Positions 9,139-17,470 of a stretch of DNA of 64,000 nt are shown in pieces. The translations under genes and the position numbers were made by a program. The notes beneath the pieces were generated by a model that was not told the DNA's origin, did not search any database, and saw nothing but the letters and a program-made list of their open reading frames with translations. Location of the stretch: positions 54,098 through 118,097 of the forward strand of contig NZ_BQID01000016.1 in NCBI RefSeq assembly GCF_021602345.1. The letters run 5' to 3'. Origin of the DNA: Pseudomonas pharyngis (GTDB lineage: Bacteria; Pseudomonadota; Gammaproteobacteria; Pseudomonadales; Pseudomonadaceae). Each line of letters begins with the position of its first letter. Position 1 is the first letter of the stretch.

Positions 9139-9164
9139 GCGGGAACGGGCCTGCCCGCTCCCGC
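9139..9164. repeat. Single REP-like hairpin between gtsD and oprB
   Basis: GCGGGAACGGGC and CCGCTCCCGC flank a short loop, forming a GC-rich hairpin of REP character just past the gtsD stop. It lacks a second inverted partner and a T-run. It could attenuate or protect the 3' end of the gts message so that oprB is expressed at a different level. Confidence 0.45.
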
Positions 9165-9173
9165 CTGTGTTCA

Positions 9174-10334
9174 TCAGCGACCCTTGAACTGGGCCACGTT
9201 TGCGCTGTGCGGTTCGGCTTTCGGCAGGCCCGCAACCCCCAGGCGTTCGCCGGACTGGGCGTCGAACAGCAGCACTTTCGACGGATCGAACTGCAGGGTC
9301 AGGGTTTCGCCCACCTGCGGTGCCACATCCGGCGCCAGACGGCAGCAGACCTTGGTGTCGTTGAGGTTGACGAACACCAGGGTGTCCGGGCCGGTCGGCT
9401 CGGTGACCTGCACTTCAGCCTTGATGCTCGGCAGGCCATTGCCCTCGCCGTTCGCCAGCGCGATCTGCTCCGGGCGCAGGCCGAGGATCACTTCGCGGTC
9501 TTCGAGACCGGCGTCCTGCATCGCCATCGGCAATTCGCAACGGGCCTGGCCGCTGTCGAGCAGCGCCACCAGACGGCCGTCCTTGCGTTGCAGGCGCAGT
9601 GGAATGAAGTTCATCGGCGGCGAACCGATGAAGCTCGCCACGAACAGGTTGGCCGGGTCGTTGTAGATCTCTTTCGGCGTACCGAACTGCTGGATGATCC
9701 CGTCCTTCATCACCGCCACTTTGTCGCCCAGGGTCATCGCTTCGATCTGGTCGTGGGTCACGTAGACCGTGGTGGTTTTCAGGCGCTGGTGCATCAGTTT
9801 CATTTCAGTACGCATCTCGACGCGCAGCTTGGCGTCGAGGTTGGACAGCGGTTCGTCGAACAGGTAGATCTTCGGTCGACGCGCCAAGGCACGGCCCATC
9901 GCCACGCGCTGTTGCTGGCCGCCGGAGAGCTGGCCCGGCTTGCGATTGAGCAGGTGCTCGATCTGCAACAGCTTGGCCACGCGGGCGACTTCTTCGTCGA
10001 TCGCCGACTGGCTCATCTTGCGGATCTTCAGACCGAACTCGATGTTCTCGCGCACGCTCATGGTCGGGTACAGCGCGTAGGACTGGAACACCATGGCGAT
10101 GTCGCGATCTTTCGGGCTCATGCCGCTGACGTCCTGGTCGCCGATCATGATTGCGCCGCCGGTGATGGTTTCCAGGCCGGCGATGCAGTTCATCAGCGTC
10201 GACTTGCCGCAGCCCGAAGGCCCGACGAGGATCAGGAACTCACCGTCCTTGATCGACAGTTCGATGTTCTTCAGGGTGTCCGGCAGGCCGGCACCGTAGG
10301 TCTTGTTTACATTGCGAAGTTCGAGCGTAGCCAT
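9174..10334 (-). CDS. gtsD: Glucose ABC transporter ATP-binding protein
   Basis: A 386-residue ATPase of the UgpC/MsmX/MalK group (CUT1 sugar importers). Walker A is GPSGCGKST (residues 38-46), the ABC signature LSGGQ is at 136-140, Walker B YLFDEP is near 157-162, and a C-terminal TOBE-type regulatory domain begins near 235 ([13 protein letters not shown]). It energises GtsB/GtsC with periplasmic GtsA. Its start lies 2 bp after the gtsC stop, so it is tightly coupled. P. aeruginosa homologue: gltK. The family assignment is certain; glucose specificity comes from the syntenic locus and flanking oprB/edd/glk genes. Confidence 0.94.
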   Translation of the reverse strand: MATLELRNVNKTYGAGLPDTLKNIELSIKDGEFLILVGPSGCGKSTLMNCIAGLETITGGAIMIGDQDVSGMSPKDRDIAMVFQSYALYPTMSVRENIEFGLKIRKMSQSAIDEEVARVAKLLQIEHLLNRKPGQLSGGQQQRVAMGRALARRPKIYLFDEPLSNLDAKLRVEMRTEMKLMHQRLKTTTVYVTHDQIEAMTLGDKVAVMKDGIIQQFGTPKEIYNDPANLFVASFIGSPPMNFIPLRLQRKDGRLVALLDSGQARCELPMAMQDAGLEDREVILGLRPEQIALANGEGNGLPSIKAEVQVTEPTGPDTLVFVNLNDTKVCCRLAPDVAPQVGETLTLQFDPSKVLLFDAQSGERLGVAGLPKAEPHSANVAQFKGR

Positions 10335-10336
10335 GA

Positions 10337-11182
10337 TTACCCCTTGACTGCGCCGGCCGTCAGCCCGCGCACGAAATACTTGCCTGCGACCACATAGACC
10401 AGCAGGGTCGGCAGCCCGGCGATCATCGCCGCCGCCATGTCCACGTTGTATTCCTTGGCCCCGGTGCTGGTGTTGACCAGGTTGTTCAGCGCCACCGTGA
10501 TCGGTTGCGAATCACCACTGGAGAACACCACGCCGAACAGGAAGTCGTTCCAGATCTGAGTGAACTGCCAGATCAGGCAGACCATGATGATCGGCGTCGA
10601 CATCGGCAGGATGATCTGGCGGAAGATCGTGAAGAAGCCCGCGCCATCGAGACGCGCCGCCTTGATCAGCGCATCCGGAATGCTCACGTAGTAGTTACGG
10701 AAGAACAGCGTGGTGAACGCCAGACCGTAAACCACATGGATGAACACCAGGCCGGTGGTGGTGCTCGCCAGGCCCATTTTGCCGAGGGTGAACGAGGCCG
10801 GCAGCAGCACGGTCTGGAACGGCAGGAAGCAGCCGAACAGCAACAGGCCGAAGAACAGCTGCGAACCGCGAAAGCGCCAGAACGACAGCACGTAGCCGTT
10901 CAACGCACCGATGGCGGTGGAGATGATCACGGCCGGCACGGTGATCTTGATCGAGTTCCAGAAGTAGCCGTCAACGGTGGCCCAGGCTTTCACCCAGCCG
11001 ATGCCGCTGACCACGGTCGGCCAGCTCAGCAGGTTGCCGGTGGAGATGTCTTCCGGGGTCTTGAAGCTGGTCAACAGCATGACCACCAGCGGTACCAGGT
11101 ACAGCAGGACCGCGAGGATCAGCACCGCGTAGATCGCGATGCGACTCAGACTGATGGCAGGTTTCGAAGCGAGACTAGTCAT
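10337..11182 (-). CDS. gtsC: Glucose ABC transporter permease (MalG-type)
   Basis: A 281-residue inner-membrane permease with six predicted membrane helices. It carries the coupling-loop (EAA) motif DALIKAARLDGAGFFTIFRQIILP, typical of binding-protein-dependent importers, about 90 residues from the C terminus. The MalG-type ending (GLTAGAVKG) is conserved. It pairs with GtsB to form the channel. The start overlaps the gtsB 3' end by 8 bp. Substrate inferred from context as for gtsD. Confidence 0.93.
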   Translation of the reverse strand: MTSLASKPAISLSRIAIYAVLILAVLLYLVPLVVMLLTSFKTPEDISTGNLLSWPTVVSGIGWVKAWATVDGYFWNSIKITVPAVIISTAIGALNGYVLSFWRFRGSQLFFGLLLFGCFLPFQTVLLPASFTLGKMGLASTTTGLVFIHVVYGLAFTTLFFRNYYVSIPDALIKAARLDGAGFFTIFRQIILPMSTPIIMVCLIWQFTQIWNDFLFGVVFSSGDSQPITVALNNLVNTSTGAKEYNVDMAAAMIAGLPTLLVYVVAGKYFVRGLTAGAVKG

Positions 11183-12083
11183 GACGCTTGGTCCTCAGCT
11201 CGGAGTACAGGTAAGGCACGATGATCGCGAGGATCGCACCGAGCATCAGGATTGCACTGGCCGAGCCCATGCCCATCTGTCCACGGCTGAACGTGAACGA
11301 GTACATGAACATCGCCGGCAAATCGGAGGAATAACCCGGGCCGCCGGCCGTCATGGCCGCCACCAGGTCGAAGCTCTTGATCGCGATGTGCGCCAGGATC
11401 ATCACCGCACTGAAAAACACCGGACGCAGGCTTGGCAGCACCACTTTCCAGTAGATGCGCGGCATGCTTGCGCCGTCGATCTGGGCAGCACGGATGATCG
11501 ATTGATCGACGCCACGCAGACCGGCGAGGAACATCGCCATGATGAAGCCCGAGGCTTGCCAGACCGCCGCGATCACCAGGCAGTACACCACGCGATCCGG
11601 GTCGATCAGCCAGTCGAGACGGAAGCCTTCCCAGCCCCAGTCCCGCAGCAATTTGTCCAGGCCCATGCCCGGGTTGAGCAGCCATTTCCACGCAGTACCG
11701 GTCACGATCATCGAGAGCGCCATCGGGTACAGGTAAATGGTGCGGATAAAGCCTTCGCGACGGATTTTCTGGTCGAGGAAAATCGCCAGTGTCACGCCGA
11801 TTACCAGGGTGATGCCGATGAACATGCCGCCGAACACGGCCAGGTTCTTGCTCGCCACCCACCAGCGGTCGTTGTCGAACAGGCGCTCGTATTGCGCCAG
11901 CCCTGCCCACTTGTAGTTAGGCAGGAAGGTCGACGTGGTGAACGACAGGACAAACGTCCAGAGGATATAGCCATAGAAGCCCACCAGAACGATGAACATG
12001 CTCGGCGCCAGCACCAGTTTCGGTAGCCAGCGCTGCAATGCGTCGAACGGCGAGGCCTTGCTGAACACAGCAACAGAACTCAT
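11175..12083 (-). CDS. gtsB: Glucose ABC transporter permease (MalF-type)
   Basis: A 302-residue inner-membrane permease with about six membrane helices; the first is near residues 25-50 (VLAPSMFIVLVGFYGYI). The EAA coupling loop is visible as QSIIRAAQIDGASMPRIYWKVVLPSLRP near residues 210-235. It partners GtsC. A 142-bp gap containing a REP doublet separates it from gtsA. Such structures after a binding-protein gene commonly keep the binding-protein message more abundant than the permease message; that role is inferred here. Confidence 0.93.
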   Translation of the reverse strand: MSSVAVFSKASPFDALQRWLPKLVLAPSMFIVLVGFYGYILWTFVLSFTTSTFLPNYKWAGLAQYERLFDNDRWWVASKNLAVFGGMFIGITLVIGVTLAIFLDQKIRREGFIRTIYLYPMALSMIVTGTAWKWLLNPGMGLDKLLRDWGWEGFRLDWLIDPDRVVYCLVIAAVWQASGFIMAMFLAGLRGVDQSIIRAAQIDGASMPRIYWKVVLPSLRPVFFSAVMILAHIAIKSFDLVAAMTAGGPGYSSDLPAMFMYSFTFSRGQMGMGSASAILMLGAILAIIVPYLYSELRTKRHD

Positions 12084-12125
12084 GGGAAGATCCAGTAGAA
12101 GGATTAAGAATTACGGATGCGATCC

Positions 12126-12217
12126 CTGTGGGAGCCAGCCTGCTGGCGATTGCGTTGTGTCAGTTCACACTTTCGGTGGCTGACGATCCGCTATCGCGAG
12201 CAGGCTCGCTCCTACAG
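12126..12217. repeat. REP doublet (REPIN) between gtsA and gtsB
   Basis: Two REP units in inverted orientation: TGTGGGAGCCAGCCTGCTGGCGA and, at the far end, TCGCGAGCAGGCTCGCTCCTACA, around a 45-bp spacer. The inner palindromes differ (CCAGCCTGCTGG versus CGAGCAGGCTCG), so the two halves belong to different sub-variants. Confidence 0.85.
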
Positions 12218-12225
12218 GCCAAGCA

Positions 12226-13527
12226 TTACTTGGCAGCCTTGATGGCAGTGCCGAGTTTCTTGGCAGCGTCGGCCGGGTCGGCTTTCGGGTCGTTGATGTA
12301 GTTGGTCACAACATCAAAGAACGCACCCTGCACGGCCAGCGTGGTCGCCATGTTGTGCGCCATGCTCGGTTGCAGGCCGCCGCTCTTGGCGTCTGCCAGG
12401 AAGTCCTTGGCAGCGGTCTGGGCGCAGGAGTCGAAACCGTACTTGCCCATGTCGGCGAGCATGTCGTTGCGCACCGGAATCGAGCCCTTGTTGATGCTGA
12501 AGACTTTCTGGAAGTTTTCACCCAGCACGACTTTGGCGATGTCCTGCTGACCGGCCGCGGTGCCCGCGTCCTTCTGCTTGAACACGGCCAGCGAGTCGAT
12601 GTTGTAGGTGAACGCCTTGTCGGTGCCCGGGAAGGCTACGCACTCGTAGTCCTTGCCGGCGACTTTCTTGGCGGCGGTCCACTCGGACTTGGCCCAGTCA
12701 CCCATGATCTGCATGCCGGCCTTGCCGTTGATGACCTTGGCCGCTTCCAGGTTCCAGTCCTGGCCTTTGCCGTCCTGGTCCATGTAGGTCGCGACTTTCT
12801 TCAGCTCGGTCAGGGCCTTGACCATTTCCGGACCGGTCAGGGCAGCGTTGTCCAGGTCGACCAAGGCTTTCTTGTAACCATCAACACCCATCACCGACAG
12901 CACGACCGCTTCGAACACGGTGCTGTCCTGCCAAGGCTGACCGCCGTGGGCCAGCGGGATGAAGCCCGCCGCTTTCAGCTTGTCGCCGGCGGCGTAGAAT
13001 TCTTCGAGGGTGGTCGGGGCTTTTTCGATACCGGCTTTCTTGAAGACTTCCGGGTTGATCCACAGCCAGTTCACGCGGTGAATGTTCACCGGCACGGCCA
13101 CGTAATCACCTTCGAACTTCACGGTGTCGGAGACTTTCTTGTCGAGCAGGCTGTCCCACTTCTCGGACTTGGAAACGTCCTTCAGCACGTCAGTGTCGAG
13201 CAGACCGGTCGACGCCCATTCCTGGATGTCCGGGCCCTTGATCTGGGCAACGCCTGGCGGGTTGCCGGCTACTGCGCGGCTTTTCAGCACGGTCATGGCA
13301 GTCGCACCGCCACCGCCGGCGACAGCGCCGTCTTTCCAGGTGAAACCGTCTTTCTCGACTTGAGCCTTGAGCACATCGACGGCAGCTTTTTCGCCACCGG
13401 ACGTCCACCAATGCACGACTTCCACCGAACCTTTGGATTCGGCAGCGGAAACACTCAGGGGCAGCACAGCGAGCGGGAACAGGGAGGCGACAGAAATGAC
13501 AGTAGCGAGGCGAGAAATCGCATTCAT
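12226..13527 (-). CDS. gtsA: Periplasmic glucose-binding protein of the Gts ABC importer
   Basis: A 433-residue extracellular solute-binding protein family 1 member. A Sec signal peptide covers residues 1-27 (hydrophobic core [15 protein letters not shown], cut after VSA). The mature N terminus ([20 protein letters not shown]) is the usual sugar-binding start. The ATG at 13527 is chosen because it begins the signal peptide and has AGGT about 10 bp upstream; the open frame from 13581 adds a charged tail with no role. The leader contains AACAACAAGAA (13541-13551), a candidate Hfq/Crc site, and a promoter-like block 60-115 bp upstream that is shared with the AGE epimerase gene. Confidence 0.94.
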   Translation of the reverse strand: MNAISRLATVISVASLFPLAVLPLSVSAAESKGSVEVVHWWTSGGEKAAVDVLKAQVEKDGFTWKDGAVAGGGGATAMTVLKSRAVAGNPPGVAQIKGPDIQEWASTGLLDTDVLKDVSKSEKWDSLLDKKVSDTVKFEGDYVAVPVNIHRVNWLWINPEVFKKAGIEKAPTTLEEFYAAGDKLKAAGFIPLAHGGQPWQDSTVFEAVVLSVMGVDGYKKALVDLDNAALTGPEMVKALTELKKVATYMDQDGKGQDWNLEAAKVINGKAGMQIMGDWAKSEWTAAKKVAGKDYECVAFPGTDKAFTYNIDSLAVFKQKDAGTAAGQQDIAKVVLGENFQKVFSINKGSIPVRNDMLADMGKYGFDSCAQTAAKDFLADAKSGGLQPSMAHNMATTLAVQGAFFDVVTNYINDPKADPADAAKKLGTAIKAAK

Positions 13528-13540
13528 CTGAGATGTACCT

Positions 13541-13551
13541 TTCTTGTTGTT
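13541..13551 (-). promoter_or_regulatory. AAnAAnAA motif (candidate Hfq/Crc site) before gtsA
   Basis: The message reads AACAACAAGAA immediately before the AGGT Shine-Dalgarno, 14 bp from the gtsA start. It fits the AAnAAnAA pattern of Hfq/Crc targets in Pseudomonas. Confidence 0.5.
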
Positions 13552-13588
13552 ATGCATGCAAGTCTGGTGCTTGCGCTGCACACGAGTT

Positions 13589-13639
13589 TAAACAGAGCGT
13601 TTCCCCCCGCAGGTAACGAAGGGACGCGCGAATGTCACC
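13589..13639 (-). promoter_or_regulatory. Candidate GltR-dependent promoter of gtsA
   Basis: On the transcribed strand the block reads GGTGACA-N9-CCCTTCGTTAC-N18-TGTTTA. The same three elements with exactly the same spacing occur upstream of the AGE epimerase gene at 14942-14992. The last element is positioned like a -10 box and the middle one overlaps a -35 position. An activator such as GltR, encoded 2-4 kb away, is the likeliest ligand. Function is inferred from conservation within the window. Confidence 0.5.
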
Positions 13640-13645
13640 ACATGG

Positions 13646-14905
13646 TTACACAGGAACGCTTCGAGACAGGTGTGCCAGAGCACTGGCCATGCTCGGTGCC
13701 AGCGGCAGACGTGGAATCAGAACGGCCTGCCAGGCGTGGTACAGATCCGGTTTGCCCGCCCAGATATCGGCACTTGGACGGTTTTGCGGGTCGAGTTCGT
13801 GATGCCAGCTGCCGTCGCAGCGGTCGATGAAATACGTTTCGCAAAATTCCCAGAACAGGCGATACCAGGTTTCGTACTGCGCATCGCCGGTGCGTTTGAG
13901 CAAGGCACTGGCGGCAGCGCTGGCCTCGGCGTGGGTCCAGTGCAGGCGATGACGCACCACCGCTTTGTTGTTCCAGTCGAGGGTATAGACGATGCCCGGC
14001 GCACCATCGACATCCCAGCCATGGCGGCAGTTTTGTTCGAACAGCTTTTGCGCATCGGTGGCCAGCCAGCCGGGCGTGAGCATGCCGGCCTGAACCCGCG
14101 CGGCTTCGAGGTGCAGCAACAGCCGCGCCCACTCGAAACCATGGCCCGGCGTGGTCCCGTAGGGACGGAAACCGTCGGCGGGATTGTCATGGTTGTAGTC
14201 GCGCAGCGGCTGCCAGTTGCGGTCGAAATGCTCGATCACCAGGTAATCGTTGGCGGCGGCGTGCCCGTGAATCACCCGCTCGACGATGCGTTGCGCACGC
14301 ACCAGCCAGCGCGGGTCTTCGGTGACATCGGCCAAGGCAAGGAAGGCTTCGGTGGCGTGCATGTTGCTGTTGGCGCCGCGATAGGCCTCTTCTTCGCGCC
14401 AGTCGCGGTTGAAGAACTCGCGCATGGCGCCCTCTTCCTCGCTCCAGAAATACGTGTCGATGATGTCGATGGCGTCATCCAGCAACGCCTGCGCGCCCGG
14501 ACGTTGTGCGACCACTGCGGAACTCGCCGCCAGAGCGACGAAAGCATGCAGATAAGCGTTCTTGCCGGTGTTGCCGTCACGGTGTTCGGCGACGGCGAAC
14601 CAGCCGCCGTGCAGCGCATCGCGCAACGGACCGCGCAGGGCTGTAATGCCGTGATCGACCAGCTCGGCGAACCCCGGCAGGCCCTGAATGTGGGCCATGG
14701 CGAAGCTGTGGGTCATGCGTGCGGTGTTCATGGTTTCGGCTTGCGCGCCGGCCTGGAGCTGGCCGCGCTCATCGAGATTGCCAAACCCTTCGGGCAGCCG
14801 TGAAGCCTTGGCAAATGCCAGCAGGCGCAGGCCTTCATCGGCGAGCCATTGCTGGTGGGCAGGGGCGTTCAGCCAACTGCTGAAGCCCGGATTGAAATGA
14901 TCCAT
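13646..14905 (-). CDS. AGE family epimerase/isomerase
   Basis: A 419-residue (alpha/alpha)6-barrel protein of the N-acylglucosamine 2-epimerase family, which includes D-mannose isomerase (YihS-like), cellobiose 2-epimerase and RnBP. Visible family motifs include ARMTHSFAMA near residue 62, HGGWF near residue 99, NSNMHATEAFLAL near residue 180, PGHGFEWARLLL near residue 248, and a late WHHELDPQNRP. The histidines in these motifs are the expected acid/base residues. The ATG at 14905 has AAGG 7 bp upstream. It stands first in a possible AGE-gtsABCD-oprB unit. The likely role is converting mannose or a related ketose to glucose or fructose; the substrate is not proven. Confidence 0.82.
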   Translation of the reverse strand: MDHFNPGFSSWLNAPAHQQWLADEGLRLLAFAKASRLPEGFGNLDERGQLQAGAQAETMNTARMTHSFAMAHIQGLPGFAELVDHGITALRGPLRDALHGGWFAVAEHRDGNTGKNAYLHAFVALAASSAVVAQRPGAQALLDDAIDIIDTYFWSEEEGAMREFFNRDWREEEAYRGANSNMHATEAFLALADVTEDPRWLVRAQRIVERVIHGHAAANDYLVIEHFDRNWQPLRDYNHDNPADGFRPYGTTPGHGFEWARLLLHLEAARVQAGMLTPGWLATDAQKLFEQNCRHGWDVDGAPGIVYTLDWNNKAVVRHRLHWTHAEASAAASALLKRTGDAQYETWYRLFWEFCETYFIDRCDGSWHHELDPQNRPSADIWAGKPDLYHAWQAVLIPRLPLAPSMASALAHLSRSVPV

Positions 14906-14913
14906 GGGTGGCC

Positions 14914-14925
14914 TTTTTTGTTGTT
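14914..14925 (-). promoter_or_regulatory. AAnAAnAA motif (candidate Hfq/Crc site) before the AGE epimerase gene
   Basis: The message reads AACAACAAAAAA running into the AAGG Shine-Dalgarno, less than 10 bp from the start. It is nearly identical to the motif before gtsA, supporting a shared post-transcriptional control. Confidence 0.5.
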
Positions 14926-14941
14926 ATGACTGCGGGCAGTC

Positions 14942-14992
14942 TAAACAACGGGCCGGGAGGGGCTTGTAACGAAGGGGGCGGGTTTTGTCACC
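14942..14992 (-). promoter_or_regulatory. Candidate GltR-dependent promoter of the AGE epimerase gene
   Basis: It carries GGTGACA-N9-CCCTTCGTTAC-N18-TGTTTA on the transcribed strand, with the same spacing as upstream of gtsA (13589-13639), while the intervening bases differ. This is the pattern expected of protein-bound elements rather than a recent duplication. Confidence 0.5.
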
Positions 14993-15012
14993 GAGTCGTG
15001 ACAAAGAGCCAG

Positions 15013-15188
15013 CCCTCACCCCAGCCCTCTCCCGGAGGGAGAGGGGGCCGACCGAGGGATATTGCAGAGGTACGCCGACCTGAACGATTCGCTTTGAATC
15101 CATAATCGATAAGGTCTTTCAGGTCGATGTATGACGCCAGACACCTCGGTCGGTCCCCTCTCCCTCCGGGAGAGGGTTAGGGTGAGGG
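15013..15188. repeat. Palindromic MITE-like repeat, copy B (176 bp)
   Basis: It begins CCCTCACCCCAGCCCTCTCCC and ends with GGGAGAGGGTTAGGGTGAGGG. Inside, GCCGACCTGAACGATT and, inverted, TTTCAGGTCGATGTATG make a second pair of arms, so the whole copy is a long imperfect hairpin. It fills the gap between gltS and the AGE epimerase gene. Confidence 0.8.
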
Positions 15189-15200
15189 CAAGCTTTTGAC

Positions 15201-16670
15201 TTAATCCGCCGAACGCGGTAATTGCAGGGTCACGCGCAATCCGCCTTCGCGCAGGTTCTGCAGCGTCACTTCACCGCCATGGCTATGGGCAATGTTGCGG
15301 GCGATCCCCAAACCGAGACCGTAACCCTGCTGCTGTCCCGCCAAGCGGAAGTGCGGCTCGAACACCTGCTCCAGCCGCTGCTCCGGCACGCCCGGCCCTT
15401 CATCGTCGACATGCAGCACAAACGCACGATCATCGTCATCGATGTGCAGGTGGGCGTTCTGCCCGTACTTCAACGCGTTGTCGATCAGGTTGCCGATGCA
15501 ACGCTTGAGCGCCAGCGGCTTGCCCGGATACGCCGCCAACGCCCGCCCCTGCTGCGTCACGCGACCATTGCCGGCCGGCGCCAGATAGGGTTCCACCAGG
15601 CAGTCGAGCACATGGTTCAGATCAACCGGCTCGATGTTTTCGTGGATGTCGGTGTCCTTCACGCATTGCAGCGCGCCTTTGACCAGCAGCTCCAGTTCGT
15701 CCAGATCGCGGCCGAACTTGGTTTGCAGCTTCTCGTCTTCCAGCAGTTCGACCCGCAGGCGCAGTCGCGTAATCGGTGTACGCAGGTCATGGGAAATCGC
15801 GCTGAACAACTGGCTGCGCTCGGTCAGGTAACGGCTGATCCGCTCGCGCATGGTGTTGAAGGCGCGGCCCACTTCGACCACTTCGCTGCCGCCGCCCTCG
15901 GCCACCGGCTCGACATCGGCGCCCAGCGACAAATCCCGCGCGGCCCGTGCCAGACGCTTGAGCGGCCGGCTCTGCCAGTGCACCAGCAGGCCGATGAACA
16001 GCAACAGAAAACCGCTTGTGAAGACGATGAACCACACCTGCTGGGTCGGCAGGCCTTGCTCTTCGAGACTGGTGTAGGGCTCGGGCAACAGCGAGGCGAT
16101 GTACAGCCACTCACCCGGCGCCAACTGAATCTGAGTCACCAGCACCGGCGGATTCACCGGCTCAAGCGTAAGCGCGTAATGCGCCCAGGAACGCGGCAAC
16201 TCATCGAGCTTCAACCCGGCGTTGAAGATCCGTAGGTCATCGGGGCTGACGAAGGTCACCAGAATGTCGGTGTCCTGGCCCAGCGACTGACGCAGCACTT
16301 CATCCACCGCTTTCAACACCGCGGCCTTGCGCGGCGTCACCGGCAGCACTTCCATGCCCAGCGGTTTGTCATTGAGCGTCACCACAAAACGCGTGCCGCC
16401 CATGCTGCGCAATTGGTCGAGCACCAGAGGCCGATAGGCCACCGGCAACGAGCGGAAATAACTGACGCTGGCGGTCATCGAATGGGCGAGGCTGCGGGCG
16501 CTGGTGACCAGCCCTTCGAGCTGGGTCGCACGCAATTGGGACACCCAGATCACGCTGGACAGGGTCTGGGCGAACAACACCGCGAGCAGCGTCAGCAGTA
16601 GCATTCGCCCAAGCAGCGAACGCGGCATCGGCACTTTGCGCGCGGTGGTGCGCAGGAACTCAATGACCAT
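15201..16670 (-). CDS. gltS: Sensor histidine kinase GltS of the glucose two-component system
   Basis: A 489-residue membrane kinase. The N-terminal membrane helix is LLLTLLAVLFAQTLSSVIWV; the periplasmic region runs to about residue 160, the second helix is VWFIVFTSGFLLLFIGLLVHW, then HAMP. The HisKA phospho-acceptor motif is AISHDLRTPITRLRLRVELL, followed by an HATPase domain (NLIDNALKYGQ, DEGPGVPEQRLEQVFEPHFR, GYGLGLGIARNIAHSHGG). The start overlaps the gltR 3' end. ATG at 16670 (11-bp overlap) and ATG at 16685 (26-bp overlap) are both possible, and neither has a good Shine-Dalgarno. It signals to GltR, which is needed for glucose transport in P. aeruginosa. Confidence 0.9.
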   Translation of the reverse strand: MVIEFLRTTARKVPMPRSLLGRMLLLTLLAVLFAQTLSSVIWVSQLRATQLEGLVTSARSLAHSMTASVSYFRSLPVAYRPLVLDQLRSMGGTRFVVTLNDKPLGMEVLPVTPRKAAVLKAVDEVLRQSLGQDTDILVTFVSPDDLRIFNAGLKLDELPRSWAHYALTLEPVNPPVLVTQIQLAPGEWLYIASLLPEPYTSLEEQGLPTQQVWFIVFTSGFLLLFIGLLVHWQSRPLKRLARAARDLSLGADVEPVAEGGGSEVVEVGRAFNTMRERISRYLTERSQLFSAISHDLRTPITRLRLRVELLEDEKLQTKFGRDLDELELLVKGALQCVKDTDIHENIEPVDLNHVLDCLVEPYLAPAGNGRVTQQGRALAAYPGKPLALKRCIGNLIDNALKYGQNAHLHIDDDDRAFVLHVDDEGPGVPEQRLEQVFEPHFRLAGQQQGYGLGLGIARNIAHSHGGEVTLQNLREGGLRVTLQLPRSAD

Positions 16671-17391
16671 TGCCGGCAACCACATTGGCTGCCAGTTGGT
16701 AGCCGCTGCCGCGCACGGTACGGATCAGGCGCGGCGGTTTTTCGGTGTCGCGCAGACGCTGGCGCAGACGGCTGACGGCCATGTCGACGATGCGGTCGAG
16801 GGGCATCAGGTCGCGGCCACGGGTGGCGTTGCCGATGGTGTCGCGGTCGAGGATTTCCTGGGGATGATCAAGAAACAGTTTCAACAGGGCGAAGTCGGCG
16901 CCGGACAGAATCACCTCCTCGCCGTCGGCGTGAAACAGCCGATGGCTGACCATGTCCAGCCGCCATTCATCGAACGCCAGCACTTCACTGCCGCCACGTT
17001 CCTGGCCGAATTGGGCGCGACGCAGCAGGGCCTTGATTCGGGCTTGCAGTTCGCGGGGGCTGAAAGGCTTGCCGAGGTAATCGTCGGCGCCGAGCTCCAG
17101 GCCGATGACCCGGTCGGCTTCGTCGGAACTGGCGGTGAGCATGATGATCGGCACCTGGGCCTGACGCGGATGCTGGCGCACCCAGCGGCACAGGCTGAAG
17201 CCGTCTTCATCGGGCAGCATCACATCGAGGATCACCAGATCGCTCGGCGCGTCGTTCAGCGCCTGACGGAAACCGGCGCCATCCGCCGTGGCCCGTACCT
17301 GAAAACCCGCGCGGGTCAGGTAGGTTTCCAGCAACTCGCGTATCTCCTGGTCGTCATCGACCAACAAAATCGACTTGTTGACTGAGCTCAC
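16660..17391 (-). CDS. gltR: Response regulator GltR (OmpR family)
   Basis: A 243-residue OmpR/PhoB-type regulator. The receiver domain has the acidic pocket DDD near residue 11 and the phospho-acceptor aspartate in LVILDVMLPDEDG (about residue 56); the T and K switch residues are in MLTASSD and GKPFSPREL. The C-terminal winged helix (about 140-235) ends with the typical PPRLIRTVRGSGYQLA. A GTG start at 17391 is preferred: AAGGA lies 10 bp upstream and the protein then begins with the usual short lead. The ATG far upstream (17505) would lie inside glk. AACAACAA sits at the Shine-Dalgarno. It is predicted to activate gtsABCD-oprB. Confidence 0.92.
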   Translation of the reverse strand: MSSVNKSILLVDDDQEIRELLETYLTRAGFQVRATADGAGFRQALNDAPSDLVILDVMLPDEDGFSLCRWVRQHPRQAQVPIIMLTASSDEADRVIGLELGADDYLGKPFSPRELQARIKALLRRAQFGQERGGSEVLAFDEWRLDMVSHRLFHADGEEVILSGADFALLKLFLDHPQEILDRDTIGNATRGRDLMPLDRIVDMAVSRLRQRLRDTEKPPRLIRTVRGSGYQLAANVVAGNGH

Positions 17392-17404
17392 TTCGAAGGC
17401 ATCC

Positions 17405-17412
17405 TTGTTGTT
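17405..17412 (-). promoter_or_regulatory. AAnAAnAA motif (candidate Hfq/Crc site) before gltR
   Basis: AACAACAA directly abuts the AAGGA Shine-Dalgarno of gltR. It is a short match to the Hfq/Crc target pattern, in line with similar motifs at gtsA, the AGE gene and oprB. Confidence 0.4.
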
Positions 17413-17446
17413 GGAATTGGGCGGATTATGCCTGATGTGTTGATTG

Positions 17447-17467
17447 TTCCCACGCTCGGCGTGGGAA
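17447..17467. repeat. Short perfect palindrome of the TTCCCACGC-type repeat
   Basis: TTCCCACGC and GCGTGGGAA form perfect 9-bp arms around TCG. This sequence is a recurrent intergenic palindrome in fluorescent pseudomonads. It lies 4 bp past the glk stop and may act as a 3' stabiliser or weak terminator between glk and gltR. Confidence 0.6.
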
Positions 17468-17470
17468 TGA

